A stretch of 34,909 nt of DNA from positions 1-34,909 of the forward strand of contig JAOASF010000103.1 in assembly GCA_025210175.1 (NCBI GenBank), written 5' to 3'. The position numbers and the translations under genes are program-made. The notes beneath the pieces were generated by a model. It had not been told where the DNA came from, made no database searches, and worked only from the letters and a program-made list of their open reading frames with translations. This stretch comes from Crocinitomicaceae bacterium. GTDB lineage: Bacteria; Bacteroidota; Bacteroidia; Flavobacteriales_D; Crocinitomicaceae. Below are positions 15,983 through 23,053 of this stretch, piece by piece (position 1 is the first letter of the stretch; each line of letters starts with the position of its first letter).

Positions 15983-17260
15983 ATGGCGGATATTTTCGAC
16001 AAGATTAAAAAGAACAGAGGACCAATCGGTCAATATTCTAAAGGAGTACACGGATACTTTACCTTCCCTAAGTTAGAAGGGGAATTGGGAAACAAAATGG
16101 TATTCCGCGGAAAAGAATGTTTGGTTTGGTCGTTGAACAACTACCTAGGATTAGCTAACCACCCTGAGGTACGAGAGGCAGACCGCAAAGCAGCAGAGCA
16201 ATACGGATTGGCATACCCAATGGGAGCACGTATGATGACAGGTCAAACGAGCGAGCACGAAAAGCTTGAAAACGAATTGGCTGACTTCATGGGCTTCGAG
16301 GATGCAATCTTGTTGAACTTCGGATACCAAGGTATGGTGTCTGCTATCGACTGTTTGGTTGATCGCAACGACATCATCGTTTACGATAGTGAAGCACACG
16401 CATGTATCTTGGATGGTATGCGTTTGCACAATGGAAAGCGTTTCGTGTTCAAACACAACGACATGGAAAGCTTTGATAAGCAAATGAACAATGCAACTCG
16501 TTTGGCTGAAACTACTGGAGGTGGAATCTTAGTGATTACGGAAGGTGTCTTCGGAATGGCAGGTGACCAAGGAAAGTTGAAAGAAATCGTTGAGTTCCGT
16601 CGTTCTGGAAAATACAATTTCCGTTTGTTCGTAGATGACGCGCATGGATTCGGTACACTTGGTAAAACAGGTCAAGGTGCTGGTGAAGAGCAAGGCGTTC
16701 AAAACGAAATCGACGTATTGTTTGGAACATTCGCGAAGTCTATGGCTTCTATCGGAGGTTTTATCTGTGCTGACGAGACAATCGTAGAATTTATGCGTTA
16801 CAACATGCGTTCTCAAATGTTTGCAAAAGCATTGCCAATGACAATCACAATTGGTGCTCGTAAGCGTTTGGAATTGTTGAAAACACGCCCAGAATTGAAA
16901 GAGAACCTTTGGACAATCGCAAATGCGTTGAAAAATGGTTTGGTTGAAGCTGGATTTGATATCGGTGACTCGAACTCTCCAGTTACCCCTGTATTCATGA
17001 AAGGTAACTTGGCTGAGGCAACGAACTTGACGTTCGATTTGCGCGAGAACCACAACATCTTCTGTTCAATTGTAATTTACCCAGTTGTACCTAAAGATGT
17101 AATCATGTTGCGTTTGATCCCTACAGCAGCTCACACTTTGGAAGATGTTAACTACACAGTTGAAACATTCCGCAAAGTGAAAACGAAGTTGGATGCAGGA
17201 GAATACAAATCTGAAGAAATGGCAGCTGTTGAAGTAGACAACAAAAGAGCTGTTAAATAA
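15983..17260 (+). CDS. Serine palmitoyltransferase-like alpha-oxoamine synthase
   Basis: PLP-dependent enzyme of the alpha-oxoamine synthase family, 425 aa, condensing an amino acid with an acyl thioester. Seen: the substrate-side GARMMTGQTSEHEKLE (81-96), His139 in SEAHACILDG stacking on PLP, VDDAHGFG (217-224) with the pyridine-N aspartate, and the Schiff-base Lys252 in FGTFAKSMASIGGF. The TFxKSxASIGGF context fits serine palmitoyltransferase of Bacteroidota better than glycine C-acetyltransferase or BioF. The first step of sphingolipid synthesis is the likely role. A cysteate-using homologue for sulfonolipids has the same fold and cannot be excluded. It is often misannotated as 2-amino-3-ketobutyrate CoA ligase. 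It has its own promoter and terminator, so it is monocistronic. Confidence 0.85.
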   Translation: MADIFDKIKKNRGPIGQYSKGVHGYFTFPKLEGELGNKMVFRGKECLVWSLNNYLGLANHPEVREADRKAAEQYGLAYPMGARMMTGQTSEHEKLENELADFMGFEDAILLNFGYQGMVSAIDCLVDRNDIIVYDSEAHACILDGMRLHNGKRFVFKHNDMESFDKQMNNATRLAETTGGGILVITEGVFGMAGDQGKLKEIVEFRRSGKYNFRLFVDDAHGFGTLGKTGQGAGEEQGVQNEIDVLFGTFAKSMASIGGFICADETIVEFMRYNMRSQMFAKALPMTITIGARKRLELLKTRPELKENLWTIANALKNGLVEAGFDIGDSNSPVTPVFMKGNLAEATNLTFDLRENHNIFCSIVIYPVVPKDVIMLRLIPTAAHTLEDVNYTVETFRKVKTKLDAGEYKSEEMAAVEVDNKRAVK

Positions 17261-17278
17261 TATCTAGAATTCGTTCGG

Positions 17279-17305
17279 AAACCCGGTTTATCGCCGGGTT
17301 TTTTT
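17279..17305 (+). terminator. Intrinsic terminator after the serine palmitoyltransferase-like gene
   Basis: AAACCCGG (17279-17286) pairs with CCGGGTTT (17294-17301) over a 7-base loop, followed by further T to 17305. Confidence 0.9.
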
Positions 17306-17317
17306 ATGCCTAAAAAG

Positions 17318-19105
17318 ATGCACAAACCGTATTTCGAAAATTTGACAAATGCCATTCATTTGGAAGAAAAAGAACAAATGAATCGCTACAACCTGGATGG
17401 AAACACTAGCCTCAAAGCCCTGAAACAATTGGGCGTTGCCATTCATCCGCTCAAGGTTTCAAATAAGACCTATGGTTATGCAGATTACCCTGAAGTCGTT
17501 TTCCATACGACCTACCCTACCGATACTTCATCCTTCCGCGATGGGGACCAAGTTGAGGTATTCTGCATGGGGGAAGAAGCGATTAAAGGAGTTTTGTTGC
17601 AAAACGAAGGTCGAAAATTTACGGTTCGAATGTTTGCTCCTGACTTTCCGGATTGGTTGGAAGATGGCAATACAGGGCTAAAATTGGCACCAGATACGCG
17701 TACGACGCAAGTCATGTTGAAGGGCCTAGAGCTGGTCGACAACTGGATAGCGGAGTACGAACGCCAGGAACCAACTTCCTTTTCAGGTAACATTCAATGG
17801 AACAACGAAGGATTGAACGAGAGCCAAAAGAACTGCATTCAAGATCTTTTGACGAATCCAAAGAAACGTTCCATTGTTCACGGACCTCCAGGCACAGGTA
17901 AGAGTACAACATTGGTGGAATTGGTTCAACAACTCGTCGCCAAAGGAGAAAAAGTCTTGTTGACTGCTCCAAGCAATGCAGCTGTGAATCATTTGGTTCG
18001 TTTGCTTCAAGACAAGGTGAACATTTTGCGTGTTGGAAACCAAACCAAGGTCGACGAAGACTTGCAAAATGTGACCATCGAAGGGATGTGGAGATCTGCT
18101 CCAGAAGCAACGACTTTAAAGAAATGGAAACGCCAAGCCGATGAATTGCGAAAGATGGCACATCAATACAAACGCAACTTTGGCAAAGACGAAAGAGACC
18201 AACGAAAACTCATTCTTCGAGAAGTAAGTTCGCTACGAAAAGAGATCAAAGGCTTTCAAAAAGATGTCGAACGAACTTGGTTGGAAAAAGCGCAGGTGAT
18301 TGCTGGTACACCCATTGGTTTGAACGATACACAGCCGGATTACTTTCACTACGACAGTTTATTGATGGACGAAGCTTCACAATGTCTAGAGCCGCTTTTG
18401 TGGTGCATTCAGCCTTTCGCCAAACGCGTTATTTTGGCTGGAGATCATTGCCAGCTCCCCCCTACAATTCTATCCAATGAAAGCGCTAAACTGGGCTTGA
18501 ACATCAGTGCCTTGGAACGTTTTCAAAAAGAAGGCGAGGAAAGTCATTTGCTCAATACACAGTACCGCATGCCGCCAGAATTGATTGCCTTTTCGAATGC
18601 AGAATTCTACGAAAATCGCTTGCTTTCACACCAGAGTTCCGACCCTGAGGCGCTTTATTTCTACGATACAGTTGGAACCGAAGCCGAGGAACAGCGCGAT
18701 GAGGAAAGTTCGAGTACCAAGAACCCTGGCGAAGTTCAATTCATTTCTACCTTGATTGAACAACAAGGCTTATCGCCAAAAAACACGGCCATAATAACTC
18801 CTTATTCTGCCCAAGTAGAATTGTTGCGCGCTCAATTCAAGGGTTGGAAAATATCAACTGTGGACAGCTTTCAAGGTCAAGAAGCCGACAACATTATCAT
18901 TTCCATGGTTCGGAGCAACGACGAAGGAAAACTGGGCTTTTTAACCGACTACCGACGCATGAATGTGGCTCTAACCAGAGCCAAAAAGAAACTGTTTGTA
19001 TTCGGTAACTCTGCGCTTCTGGGAACCGACTCCTTTTACGAACGCATGCTCAACAAAGTAGAAGAATTGAACGGTTACCATTCTTGTTGGGAATTGAGCG
19101 CATAA
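17318..19105 (+). CDS. SF1 DNA/RNA helicase (UPF1/IGHMBP2-like)
   Basis: A ~595-aa superfamily 1B helicase. After an N-terminal beta-rich region come motif I GPPGTGKST, Ia APSNAAVNHL, II LLMDEASQ, III LAGDHCQLPPT, IV NTQYRMPPEL, V TVDSFQGQEADNIIISMVRSN and VI RRMNVALTRAK. All motifs are intact, so it should be an active 5'-3' helicase, acting on RNA or DNA. A charged, Lys/Arg/Glu-rich helical insert sits between motifs Ia and II (WKRQADELRKMAHQYKRN region), as in other members. The frame opens at an ATG at 17306, but that codon abuts the T tract of the previous terminator; the ATG at 17318 (MHKPYFENL) fits better. No promoter was found; the gene may depend on read-through. Confidence 0.9.
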   Translation: MHKPYFENLTNAIHLEEKEQMNRYNLDGNTSLKALKQLGVAIHPLKVSNKTYGYADYPEVVFHTTYPTDTSSFRDGDQVEVFCMGEEAIKGVLLQNEGRKFTVRMFAPDFPDWLEDGNTGLKLAPDTRTTQVMLKGLELVDNWIAEYERQEPTSFSGNIQWNNEGLNESQKNCIQDLLTNPKKRSIVHGPPGTGKSTTLVELVQQLVAKGEKVLLTAPSNAAVNHLVRLLQDKVNILRVGNQTKVDEDLQNVTIEGMWRSAPEATTLKKWKRQADELRKMAHQYKRNFGKDERDQRKLILREVSSLRKEIKGFQKDVERTWLEKAQVIAGTPIGLNDTQPDYFHYDSLLMDEASQCLEPLLWCIQPFAKRVILAGDHCQLPPTILSNESAKLGLNISALERFQKEGEESHLLNTQYRMPPELIAFSNAEFYENRLLSHQSSDPEALYFYDTVGTEAEEQRDEESSSTKNPGEVQFISTLIEQQGLSPKNTAIITPYSAQVELLRAQFKGWKISTVDSFQGQEADNIIISMVRSNDEGKLGFLTDYRRMNVALTRAKKKLFVFGNSALLGTDSFYERMLNKVEELNGYHSCWELSA

Positions 19106-19131
19106 TGTATCATTCCAGATAAAGAACTTCC

Positions 19132-19139
19132 TATATTTG
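19132..19139 (+). promoter_or_regulatory. -7 promoter element of the first tandem paralogue (TATATTTG)
   Basis: Exact TAnnTTTG, 43 bases before the ATG at 19182. It shows that the longer frame opening at 19137 is not the real start. Confidence 0.6.
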
Positions 19140-19181
19140 CCGCTGCATTTAAACTATGCGCTTCATAACGAAATCAACAAC

Positions 19182-20960
19182 ATGAAACAATTTCTCGTAA
19201 GCCTAATTCTTTGCCTTGTGTCGGGAGTAACTTTTTCCCAACAAATTGAAGCTCAGTTCAGCCCAACTCAAAAACTAAGAGCTAAAAAACAAGGTACGGT
19301 AACCTCCTTTGTTGGGGTGACTTCCAAGTACGTTTACACCATCAACAATGCGGTAGGTTCTCGACCAAAATCAAAATTTCAATCCTTGGTGGCCTTCGAC
19401 AAAAACACCATGAAAGAGGCACACCGTATTCCATTGATGGGAGACGGGACGGCGCGTGCGCGCGATTTGAAAAAAGGGACTTACCAAGGAACTTATTTTT
19501 CGGACGACAAGGTCATGATAACGTACAAGATACCTACCAACCGTGGGGAGTACGAAATCAAAGCAGAAGTTTTCGATGCCGAATTGAAAAAGATCAGAAA
19601 ATTGACAACCATTTTCGAGTCCTCCACTATCAAAAAGAAGAACAACGATAGTGATTTGATCGGTTTTACCATCAAGCAAAACAAGGAAACAGAAGACTTG
19701 GCCATGATCTTGGAAATTGCCAACGGCCAATACAAGAACTTGAGTTTCTCGTGCATCAAATTTGACTTCAACTTGGAACAGTTTTATTCAGCTACCACTG
19801 ATATTCCTGTAATCCAAACCACCAAACGAACTCCATACGGTTTGACCGGTACATACTTTTACCCGAATGACGGATTCATTTATGGAAAGCATGCTGTGCT
19901 CGAAGACAATGAGGAAACCAAGCGTTTTTGGAAAAGCGGTAAATACAAAATTGTGGTGAATCGTTTTGACCCAGAAAACGAAACTTTCGATCAATTCGAT
20001 ATCATGAATGACAAATACTCTCTAACCGATATCAGTTTGGTTTCGAAAGGCAGTGAAACAAGAATTGTTGGCTTTTTTCGTGACCCTACTAAGGCTTCTT
20101 CCTTTTCTACCAGTCACGGTATTTTCTCAGTAAGTTTCAATCAGCGCACCAAGGATGTGGAAGATTTTACCTTTTCCCCCTTCACAACTGCCCAATTGGA
20201 TGAAATTTTTCACCGTCAAGAAATTAGTAAAAGAAAACAGCGCAAACAGGAAAGAAAGGCTTCAAGACGAACAGGCTTAGACGTAAAATCGGATGGAAAA
20301 GAGGAAGGTGTTTTTGGCGACTTGGTGATTGACGATTTGTATTTCGACGACAAAGGAAACGTTATTGTCATCACTTCCTTGATGCACAACTACACGGTAG
20401 AAACATGTACTACCACCAACGGAATTACGACTTGTAGAACCAATTATTACTGTCGCAGAACCGACATCAACACTTTATCGATCGACAAATACGGTCAAAT
20501 TGAATTCGCCTCGCACATCGAAAGAAGCATTACTTACTCTGGTTGGTATCGATTCGATGTAAGCGCTACCCAAAAAGACGATCACATTTTCATTTTCTAT
20601 GGAAACAACTTGATCTCCAAAGAGGATAGAAAGTCACAAAAAAAGAAATTCAAAAATTCAGCCCAGTCGGAGTTCGAATACGCCAAATTGGACCTCAAAA
20701 GTGGTGAATTGAAAAAGGACAAAATTGACATTCAACAAATCTCAAAACGCAAAAGAGACAGAAGACAATTCAATCCCAACTTAGTAGGTGTTTTTGACGG
20801 TGAAGTATACAGCTACCGTTGCAACAGCGTTGTGAACCCCATTAAAGCTGTTCCCGTGGCAGCCTCGTCCATTTTCATTTTTCCTTTGTTCGTAGTGGGC
20901 TTGAATCAGCAGTTACTATTCGATTATTACGGAACCATGATGAAGATAGAGGTGAAATAA
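19182..20960 (+). CDS. Secreted protein of unknown function, tandem paralogue A
   Basis: A 592-aa protein with a clear signal peptide (MKQFLVSLILCLVSGVTFSQ) and no lipobox. The mature part is beta-strand-rich with repeated short motifs suggestive of a propeller (LVAFDKNTMKE, RIVGFF, GDLVIDDLYFDDKGNVIVI), though this fold is inference. A Lys/Arg-rich linker lies near residues 360-385. A short insert has three cysteines (409, 418, 424) in YTVETCTTTNGITTC and YYCRRTD. The C-terminus is hydrophobic, then YYGTMMKIEVK. It aligns end to end with the next gene, with cysteines at the same residue numbers. I do not recognise the family. The start at 19182 is chosen for the signal peptide and promoter position. 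Confidence 0.85.
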   Translation: MKQFLVSLILCLVSGVTFSQQIEAQFSPTQKLRAKKQGTVTSFVGVTSKYVYTINNAVGSRPKSKFQSLVAFDKNTMKEAHRIPLMGDGTARARDLKKGTYQGTYFSDDKVMITYKIPTNRGEYEIKAEVFDAELKKIRKLTTIFESSTIKKKNNDSDLIGFTIKQNKETEDLAMILEIANGQYKNLSFSCIKFDFNLEQFYSATTDIPVIQTTKRTPYGLTGTYFYPNDGFIYGKHAVLEDNEETKRFWKSGKYKIVVNRFDPENETFDQFDIMNDKYSLTDISLVSKGSETRIVGFFRDPTKASSFSTSHGIFSVSFNQRTKDVEDFTFSPFTTAQLDEIFHRQEISKRKQRKQERKASRRTGLDVKSDGKEEGVFGDLVIDDLYFDDKGNVIVITSLMHNYTVETCTTTNGITTCRTNYYCRRTDINTLSIDKYGQIEFASHIERSITYSGWYRFDVSATQKDDHIFIFYGNNLISKEDRKSQKKKFKNSAQSEFEYAKLDLKSGELKKDKIDIQQISKRKRDRRQFNPNLVGVFDGEVYSYRCNSVVNPIKAVPVAASSIFIFPLFVVGLNQQLLFDYYGTMMKIEVK

Positions 20961-20983
20961 AACACCCAATAAATCCTATTTAA

Positions 20984-21010
20984 GGAGTCCATATCGGGCT
21001 CCTTTTTTTT
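20984..21010 (+). terminator. Intrinsic terminator after paralogue A
   Basis: GGAGTCC (20984-20990) pairs with GGGCTCC (20996-21002) with one G-U pair over a 5-base loop, followed by eight T. Confidence 0.88.
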
Positions 21011-21113
21011 ATGCAATACAACTATTTTTTTGCCGTAAAATTTTGGGATAAACCGTTAAATCTCAAAATCACCACTTCACCTCCGATTGGCACATTTCAA
21101 TCAAAAGGATGGA

Positions 21114-21121
21114 TAATTTTA
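21114..21121 (+). promoter_or_regulatory. Possible -7 element of paralogue B (TAATTTTA)
   Basis: One mismatch to TAnnTTTG, 46 bases before the ATG at 21167, with a TTG at 21087-21089 upstream. A weak candidate; it is the only one seen in the 206-bp gap after the paralogue A terminator. Confidence 0.35.
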
Positions 21122-21166
21122 CGTGCCCGAATTAAAGGGTGGATTACATTACAACAATTATTCATT

Positions 21167-22939
21167 ATGAAACAAACTATCCTAGGTCTATTACTCCTAT
21201 TTACAGCAGGCCTACACACTTATGCGCAAGATGTTCAAATCGACTTCAGCAGCACGAAGAAATTAAAAGTCAACAAAGATGGCGAGGTCACCGAGTTTAT
21301 TGGGGCTACGAAAAAATTGGTTTTCTCCTATAACCAGTCTATTTCGGGTGGATCATCTAAAAAATATGATAAGCTGATAGCCTATGATAAAAAGACCTTG
21401 AAAGAGGTAAACAGACTACCTGTTTATGGATACGGTACAGAAAGATTCAAGAAATTAAAAAATGCATCTATCATAGGTAAGCTCTTCACTGATAAAGAAA
21501 TCATGTTGGTTTACAAAATTCGTGGTAATAAAAAAGAGGACTACGAGATTTATGGTGAAGTATGGGATGAAAATTTTAAAAACAAGATCAGCCTCAAGAA
21601 AATTACATCGGTTGCAGATTTCCTGAAAGGAAACAGTTCACGCGAGCTAATCGACATCCGAATTGTTCAGTCGGAAAACAAAAAAGAATTTGCTGCCATT
21701 ATGGAATTTAGCAATGGACAAGACAAAAGCCTAACCATGTCAATCATTAAGTTTGACATGAAATTGTCGAAATTCCCTTCTTCTACAGCCGATTTGCCTA
21801 TTAGTCAAATCGAAAAAAAAGCTCCTTCAAGAATGACAGGGACATACTATTACCCAGGTGATGGCTACGTCTATACAAAACATATTGTTCTCGAAGACAA
21901 CGACCGAACGAAGAAAAAATGGAAAAAAGGGAAACGCAAATTGGTCATTCATCGCTTCGATTCAGAAAGTGAAAACATAGACGAATTTGAAATCAAAGAT
22001 GAGGAATATTCCTTGTCTGATATTACCATCATTTCAAACGGAAAAACCACAAAAATTGTAGGCTTTTACCAAAATCCTGAATCTACTGATAAAGAGAACC
22101 TAGTACATGGTGTATTTGTTGTAGGTTTCAATTCAAGGAACAAAGAGCTCGAAGAAATTACCTTTGAAGAATTTGATCGTGAGGACTTTGAGATGATGTT
22201 CCACAGCCGAAAACTGACCCAGCTTGAACAAAAAAGAGCCGACAAAAAAGCAAAAAAGAACAAATCGGCTGCTGCTGAAAAAGATCCAACTTATAGTATG
22301 GGGGATTTGATTATAGACGATATCAAGATGGATGAAAACGGTAACATTACCATCTTTTCCTCCTTCATGGAAAATTACACAATTCAAAGATGTAGAACCT
22401 CCAACGGAGTTACGACTTGTTACGACGAGCCCTACTGTCGCAGAACCGATGTAAACGTGATGCACCTAAACAATAAAAACGAATTGGAATTTGCTCTTCA
22501 TACGGATCGTACAGCTACATACAGTGGTTGGTATGTTTATGATTTGAAAACGTCTAGAACAGGTGACATGTACTATATCTACTACGGTGATTTCAGTGAT
22601 TACTTGGGCTCACAAAACCGAAAAGAGGCCCGTAGAAAACGTAAAGAAGACGGAGTTATTGATTTCAAATACGCGGTCTTGGATTTGAAAAACCGAGAAA
22701 TCATCAAGAAAACGAAGGCGATTGAGCAAATTTCAACCAAGAAAAAAGAGATTCGCATGATCAACGCGCAAGGAATTGATGTTATTGACGGAGAGGTTTA
22801 CAGTTTCAATATTATATCGAGAATGGGATACAAGGCCATTCCAGTTTACTTGTTGATATTCCCACAATATTTCGCAATGAGCAATCCTCAAATGGTTTAC
22901 AATTACTACGGTACAATTTCTAAGATAACGCCGCTATAG
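21167..22939 (+). CDS. Secreted protein of unknown function, tandem paralogue B
   Basis: A 590-aa partner of the previous gene with a signal peptide (MKQTILGLLLLFTAGLHTYAQ). It shares the order DFSSTKKLK near the start, GTYYYPGDGYVYTKH with VLEDN, the SLSDITIISNGKTTKIVGFY block, a basic linker (EQKRADKKAKKNKSAAAEK), GDLIIDDIKMDENGN, and the three-cysteine insert (Cys409, 418, 424; RCRTSNGVTTC and PYCRRTD). It ends YNYYGTISKITPL. Divergence from A is broad but even, suggesting an old duplication with both copies retained under selection. The frame opens at 21011, right after the terminator, but the signal peptide sets the start at 21167. Function unknown; probably secreted or periplasmic. Confidence 0.85.
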   Translation: MKQTILGLLLLFTAGLHTYAQDVQIDFSSTKKLKVNKDGEVTEFIGATKKLVFSYNQSISGGSSKKYDKLIAYDKKTLKEVNRLPVYGYGTERFKKLKNASIIGKLFTDKEIMLVYKIRGNKKEDYEIYGEVWDENFKNKISLKKITSVADFLKGNSSRELIDIRIVQSENKKEFAAIMEFSNGQDKSLTMSIIKFDMKLSKFPSSTADLPISQIEKKAPSRMTGTYYYPGDGYVYTKHIVLEDNDRTKKKWKKGKRKLVIHRFDSESENIDEFEIKDEEYSLSDITIISNGKTTKIVGFYQNPESTDKENLVHGVFVVGFNSRNKELEEITFEEFDREDFEMMFHSRKLTQLEQKRADKKAKKNKSAAAEKDPTYSMGDLIIDDIKMDENGNITIFSSFMENYTIQRCRTSNGVTTCYDEPYCRRTDVNVMHLNNKNELEFALHTDRTATYSGWYVYDLKTSRTGDMYYIYYGDFSDYLGSQNRKEARRKRKEDGVIDFKYAVLDLKNREIIKKTKAIEQISTKKKEIRMINAQGIDVIDGEVYSFNIISRMGYKAIPVYLLIFPQYFAMSNPQMVYNYYGTISKITPL

Positions 22940-22960
22940 GAAGAATCAAAGAGACAAAGT

Positions 22961-22993
22961 AAAAGGAGCCCTAACACGAGGGCTCCTTTTTTC
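22961..22993 (+). terminator. Intrinsic terminator after paralogue B
   Basis: AAAAGGAGCCC (22961-22971) pairs with GGGCTCCTTTT (22980-22990) over an 8-base loop, followed by T. The core stem is nearly the same as the terminator after paralogue A. Confidence 0.9.
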
Positions 22994-23053
22994 TTGCATT
23001 AACTGGGATTTTCAAAACTATGATGCGAAAACTCTTACAAAACGCACAATATC

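Noticed and set aside
16529..17053. 174-codon minus-strand frame inside the serine palmitoyltransferase-like gene
   Set aside because: Antisense shadow of a highly conserved enzyme; no promoter or domain.
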